Shown in pieces: positions 34,668-44,110 of a stretch of DNA of 64,000 nt; the stretch's first letter is position 1; each line of letters opens with the position of its first letter. Source of the DNA: Shewanella kaireitica. GTDB lineage: Bacteria; Pseudomonadota; Gammaproteobacteria; Enterobacterales; Shewanellaceae. The position numbers were made by a program, and so were the translations under genes. The notes beneath the pieces were generated by a model. The model did not search any database. It was given only the letters and a program-made list of their open reading frames with translations, and was not told the origin of the DNA. Location: positions 49,639 to 113,638 of the forward strand of contig NZ_JAKIKQ010000016.1 of NCBI RefSeq assembly GCF_023284045.1, read 5' to 3'.

Positions 34668-36512
34668 TTAATTACTTCTTAATACCGGGTATTTTAAATA
34701 TTGGTTGTCGTAATAGGGACTGCGCTGATAGAACCAACGCAGACGCGCCTTTGGATCGGCGGCAAACGCTTCATCCTTCAGCGCTTCATCGAATGCTGCT
34801 TGCAGCGCTGGATCTTGTTTTAGCATCTGCGCTGCTAATGGCTCAACCGCATAGTTCTCGATGTATTCGGTACGAGTGAAAATAGGGTTAAAGAAACCCC
34901 ATTGAAAAAGCGAGTCTGGTGATTGTGGCTCCAGTAGCAAGATTGCAAGATCGCCAAGCGGTTGCTCTGTATCGATACGCACAGTACCTGTAGGTAAAGT
35001 CGCTTCGATAGTTTGGCTGCTTACCGTAGCTTTGACACGTTGATGGCCTTCGTAGTCAGCACTACCAAACTTGGCTTCGCTAAATTGATATTGTTGCAAT
35101 TTTTGCTTACTGGGCTTGTTGATTGTGGTCATACGTATCCCGTGTACGCTTAGGCGCTCAATCACATCTTTCCACTGTGGTGGCACATAGTAAGCCGTTG
35201 GGCGATTCACTTTGATATCGGCTTTGGTACCACCTATAACTGGAAGGTTTGGGTACAGCTTAGGTTCACCATTCCAGCGAACAATCTCATTGCCACTGAT
35301 TGCACTTTGCTCCATCGAGTAGCCGATACCTTTGAAGTCCCAGCCTTTTGCTTGCTGCTCTTGCTTCCAAGTGAGGGTTACTCGTGGTGAGTAACGATAT
35401 TTGTCTTGCTGGATCGCCGATTTAAGTTTTGTTGATTGGTCACCGATGGTTTTTAGCGTCGCTTCTAACATCACATAAGTGCCGAGCACGCGTTGCTTGA
35501 ACGGTTTTAAACTGTGATTTTCAATCAAAATTGTTGGCAGGTGGCGCGCATCACCATAGCCATTGGAAAAGCGTGGACTAGCATTCCATAAAGACATGCC
35601 TTTAGTGATGTCGGTATTGTCGATTGCGAACACTAATGGCCCCGGAACATGTCCCTCAGCAGTCAGTGCGGCTTCAATCGCTGGGCGGTAACTGTTTTCT
35701 AACCACTTAAAACTCGATGGACTTTGTCCTTGTGCCAAGTTATAGCCAAAGGTGACATCGTACTGATAGTCGATACCATCGGTAACATGTACGTCGATGT
35801 ATAAGTCAGGTTGCCAAATATTAATGGCACGTAGCATATGCTGCATCTCTAAGGTGTCAGCTTTAGCATAGTCACGATTAAGGTTAAGGTTGTTGGTGGT
35901 AGTGCGCCAACCCATGTTAACCGGACCTCTTTGGTTAACTCGATTGTATTCGGTAGAGCGCTCATGGGCGTCAACACTAAAAATAGGCACAAATAATAGA
36001 TTAGCGTTATCAAGTAGCGCGGCTTTATCACCGATAACAATATCGCGTAGCAGCATCATACCTGCGTCTTTACCGTCAATCTCGCCAGAATGAATGCCAG
36101 CCTGAACTAACACGCTTGGTTTGTTGTTTTTCAGTAGAGTCGGTGCATCTTCAGCACCTTCTTTCGAGGCGACTATCATCCAAATATCACGACCTTGGGG
36201 GCTTTTGCCAATACTGACTTTTTTGAGCATATCGGTCTGGCTAATCAGCTTATCTAACCATGCAAAGGTATCATCATAATTTGGACTGGTTTTAAGGCCA
36301 TTTTGCTCAAAAGGTGTAGCCCATTCACTGTCTGGTGCTGCCAGTAGGGCTTCACTTTTACCATGCCATTCGATAATGGGAGGTAAAATGGCATCATTAA
36401 CGTACGTGGTTGCTAACTGAGGCGTAGCATGGTGTTCGGCGGCAAGAGTGCAAAAGCTAGTGACAGCAAAGGTAGCGACTGCGTAGCTTGTTAAAGTGGG
36501 CAAAAAGCGCAT
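34668..36512 (-). CDS. M14-family zinc carboxypeptidase, exported
   Basis: 614 residues with a signal peptide (cleavage near TLAA/EH). Zinc ligands are seen in VLVQAGIHSGEIDGKDAG (HxxE) and LYIDVHVTDG (His); RDIWMIVASK and NRDYAKADTLEMQH are further M14 landmarks. A C-terminal part of about 250 residues (from roughly 360) is a beta-rich extension found in this subgroup. It should trim peptides in the periplasm or outside the cell, a likely client of the type II secretion system encoded downstream, though that is inference. Confidence 0.82.
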   Translation of the reverse strand: MRFLPTLTSYAVATFAVTSFCTLAAEHHATPQLATTYVNDAILPPIIEWHGKSEALLAAPDSEWATPFEQNGLKTSPNYDDTFAWLDKLISQTDMLKKVSIGKSPQGRDIWMIVASKEGAEDAPTLLKNNKPSVLVQAGIHSGEIDGKDAGMMLLRDIVIGDKAALLDNANLLFVPIFSVDAHERSTEYNRVNQRGPVNMGWRTTTNNLNLNRDYAKADTLEMQHMLRAINIWQPDLYIDVHVTDGIDYQYDVTFGYNLAQGQSPSSFKWLENSYRPAIEAALTAEGHVPGPLVFAIDNTDITKGMSLWNASPRFSNGYGDARHLPTILIENHSLKPFKQRVLGTYVMLEATLKTIGDQSTKLKSAIQQDKYRYSPRVTLTWKQEQQAKGWDFKGIGYSMEQSAISGNEIVRWNGEPKLYPNLPVIGGTKADIKVNRPTAYYVPPQWKDVIERLSVHGIRMTTINKPSKQKLQQYQFSEAKFGSADYEGHQRVKATVSSQTIEATLPTGTVRIDTEQPLGDLAILLLEPQSPDSLFQWGFFNPIFTRTEYIENYAVEPLAAQMLKQDPALQAAFDEALKDEAFAADPKARLRWFYQRSPYYDNQYLKYPVLRSN

Positions 36513-36731
36513 GGTAAGGCATCCATCTGTAAGATAAATTTAGAATTATTATAAGAGGCTTATATTTCACCAAAATGCTAACAAGTGCAACTAGATAACT
36601 GTGTCGAAATATGCGCAATGTTTGATTAATTAAGTTGAATTGTTTTTGTAAAGACAGTTGTTGCAAGGAGTGATTAAAACACTAATAGACTTAGCGCCGC
36701 GGTAGAGCAAAATACATAAATTCACAAATAT

Positions 36732-36750
36732 GTCCTCCGCGGGGGAGGAC
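36732..36750 (-). terminator. Hairpin after the XRE gene
   Basis: GTCCTCC and GGAGGAC form a 7-bp stem with a 5-base loop, nine bases past the XRE stop. The T tract on the minus strand is weak, so it may be a poor terminator or protective hairpin. Confidence 0.4.
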
Positions 36751-36758
36751 CTATTGAC

Positions 36759-36968
36759 TTAACCTGCGACAACAGCTGTTTCATCTTCGAAAATAGCTTC
36801 AATTGGCATCTCAAACAAACGGGCGACTTTAAACGCGAGTGGTAAACTGGGATCGTATTTCCCTTTCTCTATCGCATTGATCGTTTGCCGCGATACTTCC
36901 AGTTTGTCGGCGAGATCGGCTTGGGTCCAGTCTCGCTCAGCTCTGAGTATTTTTAAGCGATTTTTCAT
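36759..36968 (-). CDS. XRE-family small HTH regulator
   Basis: 69 residues, nearly all a Cro/CI helix-turn-helix: LKILRAERDWTQADLADKLEVSRQTINAIEKGKYDPSLPLAFKVARLF. This is the YozG-like group, usually paired with a small membrane protein. Its ATG overlaps the stop of that membrane gene (ATGA). It probably represses the pair through the palindromes at 37419-37467. Confidence 0.9.
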   Translation of the reverse strand: MKNRLKILRAERDWTQADLADKLEVSRQTINAIEKGKYDPSLPLAFKVARLFEMPIEAIFEDETAVVAG

Positions 36969-37390
36969 CGGTAGGCCAACCTTCCTTTAAAGATACCAAC
37001 AATATAGCTTAGCGCCATAAGTGCGATGAGATATGCCGTGTTTAACGGTGGCAATGTGGTGGCTTCCTCAAGGATTGAATAGCTGGAGAAACTAATGATG
37101 GCGACCCCAACAGCCAGTGCGAGAGCGCCTAACTGTACCTTACGTTCCATCTCATCTAGCTGAGTTAAAAAATGTTTATAAGATAGCAGCATAGCGATAC
37201 CGACAATGACATGAATCACAATGGCGATCGTTAACGCTATTGGGCTTGTTAACATTCCCTCTCCGGCTAAGTAGGTACTTATCATCAAAGTAATTACCCA
37301 TAGCAGTGTTAATAGGTTAACCCTATTGGCGTTTTTAATATCACGTTTTGGTAGCCCTTTAACGCATATCGCGTCTAATGCTTTTTTCAT
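36965..37390 (-). CDS. Four-helix membrane protein paired with XRE regulator
   Basis: 141 residues with four membrane helices (LLTLLWVITLMISTYLAG, SPIALTIAIVIHVIVGIAMLL, LGALALAVGVAIISFSSYSIL, TAYLIALMALSYIVGIF) and the loop FLTQLDEMERKVQL between the second and third helices, a recurring feature of these pairs. Function unknown. Cotranscribed with the XRE gene it overlaps by four bases. Confidence 0.75.
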   Translation of the reverse strand: MKKALDAICVKGLPKRDIKNANRVNLLTLLWVITLMISTYLAGEGMLTSPIALTIAIVIHVIVGIAMLLSYKHFLTQLDEMERKVQLGALALAVGVAIISFSSYSILEEATTLPPLNTAYLIALMALSYIVGIFKGRLAYR

Positions 37391-37418
37391 CAGTACAGTT
37401 CCTTTTGTCTATTTAGTA

Positions 37419-37467
37419 AAGCAAGCTTGACTTAAAGTTAGGCTTGCTTGATACGAAAGTCAAGCTT
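37419..37467. promoter_or_regulatory. Overlapping palindromic operators of the XRE module
   Basis: AAGCTTGACTT (37423-37433) and AAGTCAAGCTT (37457-37467) are exact inverted repeats; overlapping them AAGCAAGC (37419-37426) and GCTTGCTT (37442-37449) bound a second palindrome with four mismatches in 31 bases. They lie 29-77 bases before the membrane gene start, where a repressor would act. Confidence 0.55.
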
Positions 37468-37551
37468 ACTTTACTTAAAGTTTACTAGGCTTTACCTGTT
37501 AAAGGTGATTAAGAATATTTTTTAAAGGGGGGAAAGGATGATGAATATAAA

Positions 37552-37586
37552 AAAATCCCAATTTAGCAGGGCTAAATTGGGATTTT
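37552..37586 (-). terminator. Rho-independent terminator of pckA
   Basis: AAAATCCCAATTTAGC and GCTAAATTGGGATTTT pair perfectly over 16 bases around AGG, with an A/T tract beyond. Confidence 0.92.
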
Positions 37587-37611
37587 AAGCGTAAACGCTT
37601 ATGTTAGAGCA

Positions 37612-39153
37612 TTAAGCGTTTGGCCCTGCATTCTTGATTGAATCAGGCACTTGGTATTTTTCAAAGTTCTTCTGGAAGCTTTCTGCTAGATGCTGTGCGA
37701 ACTCGGCATACTGCTGCTTATCTTCCCAGGTATTAATTGGGTTGAGTAAGTTGCTGTCTACGCCTGGAATTGCAACAGGTACATGCAGGTTTAGCTTTTC
37801 AAGGTACTCTGTTTCAACATCCTTTAGCTCACCGCTCACGATTGCATCGACAATCGCACGAGTAGTTGGAATATCAAAACGCTTACCTATGCCATGGGGT
37901 CCACCCGTCCAACCAGTGTTGACCAAGTAAACCTGGCTACCGAAAGACTCGATACGCTTCATCAGTAGTTCTGCGTATACGCCAGCTGGACGTGGGAAGA
38001 ATGGTGCTCCGAAGCAAGTCGAGAAGGTTGACTGAATAGCGGCAGTTGAGCCCATTTCAGTTGAACCCACTTTAGCAGTGTAGCCTGACAAGAAGTGGTA
38101 GGCTGCTTGCTCTTTAGTTAGCTTGGAAACAGGTGGTAATACGCCTGAAACATCACAAGTTAAGAATACGACTGCATGAGGTTCTGCACCGCAGTTTTCA
38201 TCTTTACGTTGAGCAATATGCTCAAGAGGATAAGCGGCGCGGGTATTTTCTGTTAGCGTTGAGTTAGTGTAGTCAGGTACACGGTTCTCATCGGTCACTA
38301 CATTTTCAAGCACGGTACCAAAACGGATCGCATCCCAGATCACAGGCTCGTTTTTCTGGCTAAGGTCGATACATTTTGCGTAGCAACCGCCTTCAATGTT
38401 GAAAACGCCACCAGGTGCCCAGCCGTGCTCATCATCACCGATAAGGAATCGCTTAGGATCTGCAGAAAGTGTGGTTTTACCTGTGCCTGATAGACCGAAA
38501 AATAGTGTGGTATCACCGTCAGAGCCTACGTTTGCAGAGCAGTGCATGGGTAATACACCTTTCGCTGGTAGCAAAAAGTTTTGCACTGAGAACATAGACT
38601 TCTTCATCTCGCCAGCGTACTTAAGGCCAGCAAGTAGTACTTTACGTTCTGCAAAGTTCAAGATGACAGTGGCATCAGAATGGGTGCCATCGCGCTCTGG
38701 ATTACACACAAACCCAGGTGCATTGATGATCTGCCATGTTGGCTTGTCTGCTGCATTAAACTCTGTCGGAACGATGAAAAGGTTACGAGCAAATAGCTGA
38801 TGCCATGCATATTCAGTTGTTACAGTGACTGGTTGGTAGTGCTCTTTGCTAGCACCAACTTCCAGGTGTGAAACAAACGTGTCTTTATCAGCTAGGTAAG
38901 CTTCAACACGATTCCAAAGTGCTGTAAAAGCATCTGCTTCGAATGGCTTGTTAACTGGTCCCCACTCGATATCAGCTTCTGAGCTTGGCTCTTTCACGAT
39001 AAAGCGGTCGTTAGGTGAGCGACCTGAGCGTTCGCCAGTTTTTGCAACTAAAGCACCGTTTGCAGTCAATTCGCCTTCGCCGCGTGCTAGCGCAAGCTCA
39101 ACTAATTGGCCTGTAGAGAGGTTAAGGTACTCGCGGTTTGATCCATCCGCCAT
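37612..39153 (-). CDS. pckA: Phosphoenolpyruvate carboxykinase (ATP)
   Basis: 513 residues. Landmarks: GERSGRSPNDRFIV (oxaloacetate site), GLKYAGEMKKSMFSVQNFLLP, MHCSANVG, FFGLSGTGKTTLSADPKR (P-loop), LIGDDEHGWAPGGVFNIEGGCYAKCIDL and LVNTGWTGGPHGIGKRF. It turns oxaloacetate and ATP into phosphoenolpyruvate for gluconeogenesis. Start at ATG 39153 with GGAG nine bases upstream; the open frame extends 29 codons further but that part lacks family similarity. A CRP-like site lies about 100 bases upstream. Confidence 0.95.
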   Translation of the reverse strand: MADGSNREYLNLSTGQLVELALARGEGELTANGALVAKTGERSGRSPNDRFIVKEPSSEADIEWGPVNKPFEADAFTALWNRVEAYLADKDTFVSHLEVGASKEHYQPVTVTTEYAWHQLFARNLFIVPTEFNAADKPTWQIINAPGFVCNPERDGTHSDATVILNFAERKVLLAGLKYAGEMKKSMFSVQNFLLPAKGVLPMHCSANVGSDGDTTLFFGLSGTGKTTLSADPKRFLIGDDEHGWAPGGVFNIEGGCYAKCIDLSQKNEPVIWDAIRFGTVLENVVTDENRVPDYTNSTLTENTRAAYPLEHIAQRKDENCGAEPHAVVFLTCDVSGVLPPVSKLTKEQAAYHFLSGYTAKVGSTEMGSTAAIQSTFSTCFGAPFFPRPAGVYAELLMKRIESFGSQVYLVNTGWTGGPHGIGKRFDIPTTRAIVDAIVSGELKDVETEYLEKLNLHVPVAIPGVDSNLLNPINTWEDKQQYAEFAQHLAESFQKNFEKYQVPDSIKNAGPNA

Positions 39154-39247
39154 GGGTAAGGTCTCCATCTTTAGGGTCGTTTTATGTGCCGGTCTATGGC
39201 GCCAGCTATTTTGTCTGGGGCGATTGTAACGTATGCGCAATTGAATA

Positions 39248-39263
39248 TGTGGACTAGATCAAA
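39248..39263. promoter_or_regulatory. CRP-like half-palindrome upstream of pckA
   Basis: TGTGGACTAGATCAAA agrees with TGTGA-N6-TCACA at eight of ten positions, 95 bases before pckA. Weak on its own. Confidence 0.25.
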
Positions 39264-39348
39264 AAAAATACTAAAAAGTGATCATCAAACTGAAATCTTG
39301 CTGTGATCCTTGGTAGGAAGGTCATACCAATTACGGTTTAAAGACAAA

Positions 39349-39371
39349 AAAGGCGCTCAATGAGCGCCTTT
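39349..39371 (-). terminator. Rho-independent terminator of hslR-hslO
   Basis: AAAGGCGCTC and GAGCGCCTTT pair around a short loop; the minus-strand product ends in a T tract. 27 bases past the hslO stop. Confidence 0.9.
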
Positions 39372-39397
39372 AATCGATAAAACTATGGGTCGGTAGC

Positions 39398-40258
39398 TTA
39401 CTGGGTTGTATCGCTATTGGGTGCCACTGCATAAATCGCTTCGACATCAATTGCGTCGAATATATATTTGCTGTTGCAGTACTCACAACCCATCTCAATT
39501 TTACCCTGTTCGGCAATAATTGAATCAATCTCCTCTTTTGCCACTGTGCGGATCGCTTGTGCACTGCGCTCTTTTGAACAGGTGCAATTAAAAGTAATCG
39601 CAACAGGCTCAAACAGACGTACCTCTTCTTCGTGATAGAGGCGGTGCAGCACCTCTTCCGCCTCAAGAGTAAACAATTCCTCTTGCTTAACCGTTTCGGT
39701 TAACACCGAAAGGTGCTCGAACTCTTCATTGTGGTTGCCGTCAGTAGGTAATACCTGTAGGAACATACCTGCTGCTTGTTTGGCATCAGCAAATAACTTT
39801 ATCTTGGTTGGCAGCTGCTCTGACTGCTCAAAGTAAGCTTCGAGACACTCACTGAGTGTTTCTTTGTCCAGTGCAACCACACCTTGGTAGCGTTCACCAT
39901 CATCAGGTGTTAGTGTGATGACCATATGGCCTTTACCAAATAAAGATTGCAGCTGTGCATCTGCAGCAATGTCGCCATTCCAGCGAGAAACACCGCGCAA
40001 TTGTTGCAAGTTATTGCCGTTGATAACTGCAAGTGATACTGGACCGTCGCCCTGTAGTTGAATGCTAATATCGCCACTAAACTTTAAGGTTGCTGTCAGC
40101 AGTGAAGTTGCCGCCATAAGCTCGCCGAGTAAGTGTTGAATGGCGACTGGGTAGTCATGCCCCGCAATTACTTCTTGGTAGCTTTTCTCTAATTGCACCA
40201 ATTCACCGCGCACGCTGGCATTGTCAAATAGGTAACGGTATAAGTTGTCTTTAGTCAT
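39398..40258 (-). CDS. hslO: Redox-regulated chaperone Hsp33
   Basis: 286 residues. The four zinc cysteines of the redox switch are in FNCTCSKER and MGCEYCNSKY (CxC and CxxC). The N-terminal half has YRYLFDNASVRGELVQL and VSRWNGDIAA. It protects unfolding proteins under oxidative heat stress in the cytoplasm. It follows hslR by 15 bases; the pair is a conserved heat-shock unit. Confidence 0.95.
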   Translation of the reverse strand: MTKDNLYRYLFDNASVRGELVQLEKSYQEVIAGHDYPVAIQHLLGELMAATSLLTATLKFSGDISIQLQGDGPVSLAVINGNNLQQLRGVSRWNGDIAADAQLQSLFGKGHMVITLTPDDGERYQGVVALDKETLSECLEAYFEQSEQLPTKIKLFADAKQAAGMFLQVLPTDGNHNEEFEHLSVLTETVKQEELFTLEAEEVLHRLYHEEEVRLFEPVAITFNCTCSKERSAQAIRTVAKEEIDSIIAEQGKIEMGCEYCNSKYIFDAIDVEAIYAVAPNSDTTQ

Positions 40259-40273
40259 TTCGGTATTCCAGTG

Positions 40274-40672
40274 TTAGCTTTCTTTAAAGCGCATAATTTG
40301 TCGACGTTGTTTCTTATCGGGCTTCTGCTCTGGAGCCGGATTATGAAGAATATTCAAGCGTCTTTGCTCGGCATAGGTCTCACGTTTCGCTATGCTCTGA
40401 GGTGTTTCTTGGTAAAGGGTTTGCGCGATTAACCCTTTTTGGCGTTGTTCTGACAATTTTACAATGACGATCTCTTTTTCGTCATAACCTTGCCTTAATC
40501 TAATGGTGGCACCTATCTCAGCATACTTACTCGATTTGGTGCGCTGGCCGTTGTAGTGTACTTTACCACCATTAATCATCTCTTTTGAGATGGCGCGAGT
40601 CTTATAGAAGCGCGCAGCCCAGAGCCATTTGTCTAGCCTGACTTTCAATGCTTGTTGCTCGTTGTCAATCAT
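40274..40672 (-). CDS. hslR: Ribosome-associated heat-shock protein Hsp15
   Basis: 132 residues with an S4-type RNA-binding domain (RLDKWLWAARFYKTRAISKEMINGGKVHYNGQRTKSSKYAEIG) and a basic C-terminal tail (EQKPDKKQRRQIMRF), the same plan as E. coli Hsp15. It binds 50S subunits that carry a stranded nascent chain. First gene of hslR-hslO, divergent from the gsp operon. Confidence 0.95.
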   Translation of the reverse strand: MIDNEQQALKVRLDKWLWAARFYKTRAISKEMINGGKVHYNGQRTKSSKYAEIGATIRLRQGYDEKEIVIVKLSEQRQKGLIAQTLYQETPQSIAKRETYAEQRRLNILHNPAPEQKPDKKQRRQIMRFKES

Positions 40673-40942
40673 GAGCGACTCCAGTGGTAGATTAACCTTT
40701 GTTAAAGTAGGGGTAAGTTCACAAGCTGAGTATTAATATACGAATCTTTACATCTCGACACGCAAAATAGTGGCAAGCTTCACACCCTTTTAAGGCGCGT
40801 AAAGTTAGCATATTTGGCCTATTATCGCCAACATTGCTGCTGTTATGGGCTTGTTGCAGATTGCAGTGTGGGTTAGCATGAGTCAGGATTTGCTAAATTA
40901 TCATAATCAGAACAGAGACCTGTGCAGAGGGTCCACATAAAT

Positions 40943-41860
40943 ATGGATTTATTAGATAAGTTTTTAACTAAAGCAGCAGGTGTGCCCCAAAAGCCTGTTA
41001 GCTCAGCGATATTTACTATCGGTATTGTGCTAATGCTATTTCTTTTAGCACAGATTACATGGAAGTTAGTTCCTGAAAATTCAGCCGTTTCTCGCTGGAC
41101 GCCGACGCCTGCCTCATCGACATCTTCTAGCTCAGCTAATATTTCTGGGGTTAAAGCATTGAGCCTATTTGGACGAGCTGATAGTAGCTCTTCTAAGCCT
41201 AAAGTGGCGCCTGTAGAAGAAATTATCACTGATGCACCGAAAACTTCGTTGTCGATTCAGTTGACGGGAGTGGTGGCATCAACCACTGAGCTTAAAGGTC
41301 TAGCGGTTATTGCATCGAGTGGTAGCCAAGAAACTTACAGCTTAGGCGATAAGATTAGAGGTACCTCAGCATCACTAAAAGAGGTCTATGCCGATCGCAT
41401 TATTATCACTAATAGTGGTCGCTATGAAACCTTGATGCTAGATGGACTCGAATACAACACTAAAAGTAATGCTAATCAGCAACTACAGAAGGCTAAGAGC
41501 TTACCAAAAGGTAAAAGAGTCGATCAGCGCCAAAATCGTGAAGTAGCCCGTGAGTTAGGCGAATCTCGAGCTGAAATTTTGGCTGACCCGAGCAAGATAA
41601 CTGATTACTTAGCCATCTCGCCGGTTAAAAGTGGTGGAGAGCTGGCGGGTTATCGACTCAATCCCGGAAAAGACAGAAAACTATTTACCGAAGCGGGTTT
41701 CAAGCCAAATGATTTGGCTAAATCACTTAACGGTTACGACTTGACCGATATGGGTCAAGCGCTAGAGGTTATGGGGCAGCTACCAGAGATGACTGAAGTT
41801 GCCTTAATGGTTGAGCGTGAAGGTCAACTTATCGAAATTATGTTTAGCTTGCCGCAATAA
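40943..41860 (+). CDS. gspC: Type II secretion protein GspC
   Basis: 305 residues: a short cytoplasmic part, one membrane helix (AIFTIGIVLMLFLLAQITWKL), a Ser-rich linker, the homology region (SLSIQLTGVVASTTELKGLAVIASSGSQETYSLGD) and a C-terminal PDZ domain (ISPVKSGGELAGYRLNPG). It links the outer-membrane secretin to the inner-membrane platform. Start at ATG 40943, with AGAGGG upstream; the frame is open seven codons earlier. It is the first gene of the gspC-N operon. Confidence 0.92.
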   Translation: MDLLDKFLTKAAGVPQKPVSSAIFTIGIVLMLFLLAQITWKLVPENSAVSRWTPTPASSTSSSSANISGVKALSLFGRADSSSSKPKVAPVEEIITDAPKTSLSIQLTGVVASTTELKGLAVIASSGSQETYSLGDKIRGTSASLKEVYADRIIITNSGRYETLMLDGLEYNTKSNANQQLQKAKSLPKGKRVDQRQNREVARELGESRAEILADPSKITDYLAISPVKSGGELAGYRLNPGKDRKLFTEAGFKPNDLAKSLNGYDLTDMGQALEVMGQLPEMTEVALMVEREGQLIEIMFSLPQ

Positions 41861-41944
41861 AAGAGCTGCAACCAATAACAATAAAGGCTGCTGCAATAAT
41901 TAATTGAGCTTGCCGCAATTAAAGGTTTTAGGGGAAGTAATACA

Positions 41945-44110
41945 ATGAATAATAAAAGGATTAGACGCAGACTAATCGCTGGTATGGTTATGGGCGCATC
42001 ATTACTTGCACCACAACTTGCTTGGTCTGAACAATATGCGGCTAACTTTAAGGGCACTGATATTCAGGAGTTTATCAACATTGTTGGTAAAAACTTGAAT
42101 CGCACTATTATTGTCGACCCTACCGTTCGCGGCAAAATCAATGTCCGCAGCTATGATCTTTTAGATGATGAGCAATATTATCAATTCTTCCTCAACACCC
42201 TGCAGGTTTATGGCTATGCAGTCGTTGAAATGGATAACAACATCATTAAAGTCATCAAAGATAAAGATGCTAAAACGGCATCGATTCGAGTGGCTGATGA
42301 TGATTCGCCAGGTTTAGGCGATGAGATGGTTACCCGTATTGTAGCGCTGTATAACACAGAAGCTAAGCAGCTCGCACCACTGTTACGCCAGTTAAACGAT
42401 AATGCCGGTGGCGGTAATGTCGTTCAATATGACCCATCAAATGTATTGATGATCACTGGCCGTGCTGCAGTAGTAAATAAGTTGGTTGAAATTGTACGCC
42501 GCGTTGATAAGCAAGGTGATACTGCTGTTGAAGTGGTTAAGCTTGAGTTTGCTTCGGCAGGTGAAATCGTACGCATTGTCGACACGCTATATCGCTCAAC
42601 AGCCAATCAATCACAAATGCCTGGCCAGGCTCCAAAAGTTGTCGCTGATGAGCGTACGAACGCCGTCATCGTTAGTGGTGATGAAAAGAGCCGTTTGCGT
42701 GTTGTTAAGTTAATTAAAAAGTTAGATGCTGAACAAGCAAGTACAGGTAATACTAAAGTACGTTATTTACGCTACGCCAAAGCTGAAGACTTAGTTGAAG
42801 TATTAACTGGGTTTGCACAGCAACTGGTTGATGAAAAGGGTGGTTCAGCTCAAGGTGCTAACAAACGCCGCAATGAAATAAATATTATGGCTCACACAGA
42901 CACTAATGCCTTGGTGATCAGCGCTGAGCCGGATCAAATGCGCACCATTGAGAGCGTGATTAACCAGCTTGATATTCGTCGTGCTCAAGTGTTAGTTGAA
43001 GCGATTATCGTTGAAGTATCCGAAGGTGATGATGTTGGCTTTGGCGTACAGTGGGCAACAGAGGCCGGTGGTGGTACTCAGTTTAACAACTTAGGCCCAA
43101 CTATCGGCGAAATTGGCGCTGGTATCTGGCAGGCTCAAGGTGAAGAAGGTTCTACAGTTTGTAATGATGGAACCTGTACCGAAAACCCTGACACTCGAGG
43201 TGACATTACTTTACTGGCACAAGCGCTGGGTAAAGTGAATGGTATGGCGTGGGGCGTGGCGATGGGCGATTTTGGTGCCTTAATCCAAGCGGTATCGAGT
43301 GATACTAAATCAAACGTACTTGCAACACCGTCAATTACCACGCTTGATAACCAAGAAGCCTCATTCATCGTTGGTGATGAAGTGCCTATTCTTACTGGTA
43401 GCCAAAACTCTAGTAACGGTAATAGCAACCCATTCCAAACCGTTGAACGTAAAGAGGTGGGTGTAAAGCTTAAGGTGGTACCACAGGTCAATGAAGGTAA
43501 CGCAGTTAAGCTAACGATTGAACAAGAAGTATCTGGTATTAACGGTAAAACAGGTGTCGATGTGACCTTTGCGACTCGTCGTTTGACCACTACGGTAATG
43601 GCCGACTCTGGACAGATTGTGGTGCTCGGCGGTTTGATCAATGAAGAGGTACAAGAGTCGGTACAGAAGGTACCATTCTTAGGCGATATTCCAATTATTG
43701 GTCATCTATTTAAGTCATCTTCAAGCGGTAAGAAAAAGAAGAACCTAATGGTGTTTATCAAGCCGACAATTATTCGTGATGGGATCACCATGGAAGGGAT
43801 TGCTGGGCGCAAGTACAACTACTTCAGAGCGCTACAGCTTGAGCAGCAAGAGCGTGGCGTGAACTTGATGCCAAATACCGATGTGCCTGTTTTGGAAGAG
43901 TGGGATCAAGAAGCTTACCTACCATCAGAAGTGAACGAAGTACTTAACCGTTATAAAGACGGCAAAGGCTTAGATACTAAGATGCGAGAAACGGATTCAA
44001 CGTTGAAGAGCATCTCTGGTGGCAATGAAGCCGAAACCGAGAAACCTGCTGAAACAACGAGTGATTCAAAGCCAGCCACCGATTCAGAAAAAGATTCAGC
44101 AGATGAGTGA
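41945..44110 (+). CDS. gspD: Type II secretion secretin GspD
   Basis: 721 residues with a signal peptide (LAWS/EQ). N0 domain (YAANFKGTDIQEFINIVGKNLNRTIIVDP), N1-N3 domains, then the secretin barrel with VLATPSITTLDNQEASFIVGDEVPILTGS and GQIVVLGGLINEEVQESVQKVPFLGDIPIIGHLF. It ends in an acidic Glu/Ser/Thr-rich tail. Forms the outer-membrane channel. Overlaps the gspE start by eight bases. Confidence 0.95.
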   Translation: MNNKRIRRRLIAGMVMGASLLAPQLAWSEQYAANFKGTDIQEFINIVGKNLNRTIIVDPTVRGKINVRSYDLLDDEQYYQFFLNTLQVYGYAVVEMDNNIIKVIKDKDAKTASIRVADDDSPGLGDEMVTRIVALYNTEAKQLAPLLRQLNDNAGGGNVVQYDPSNVLMITGRAAVVNKLVEIVRRVDKQGDTAVEVVKLEFASAGEIVRIVDTLYRSTANQSQMPGQAPKVVADERTNAVIVSGDEKSRLRVVKLIKKLDAEQASTGNTKVRYLRYAKAEDLVEVLTGFAQQLVDEKGGSAQGANKRRNEINIMAHTDTNALVISAEPDQMRTIESVINQLDIRRAQVLVEAIIVEVSEGDDVGFGVQWATEAGGGTQFNNLGPTIGEIGAGIWQAQGEEGSTVCNDGTCTENPDTRGDITLLAQALGKVNGMAWGVAMGDFGALIQAVSSDTKSNVLATPSITTLDNQEASFIVGDEVPILTGSQNSSNGNSNPFQTVERKEVGVKLKVVPQVNEGNAVKLTIEQEVSGINGKTGVDVTFATRRLTTTVMADSGQIVVLGGLINEEVQESVQKVPFLGDIPIIGHLFKSSSSGKKKKNLMVFIKPTIIRDGITMEGIAGRKYNYFRALQLEQQERGVNLMPNTDVPVLEEWDQEAYLPSEVNEVLNRYKDGKGLDTKMRETDSTLKSISGGNEAETEKPAETTSDSKPATDSEKDSADE

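Noticed and set aside
39323..39334. ATACCAATTACGG, like the end of the 427-bp element.
   Set aside because: Only about nine bases agree and there is no partner end; not counted as a copy.
44019..44102. Upstream extension of gspE inside gspD.
   Set aside because: The real start ATG 44103 gives the family-typical N-terminus; the extension reads gspD in a wrong frame.
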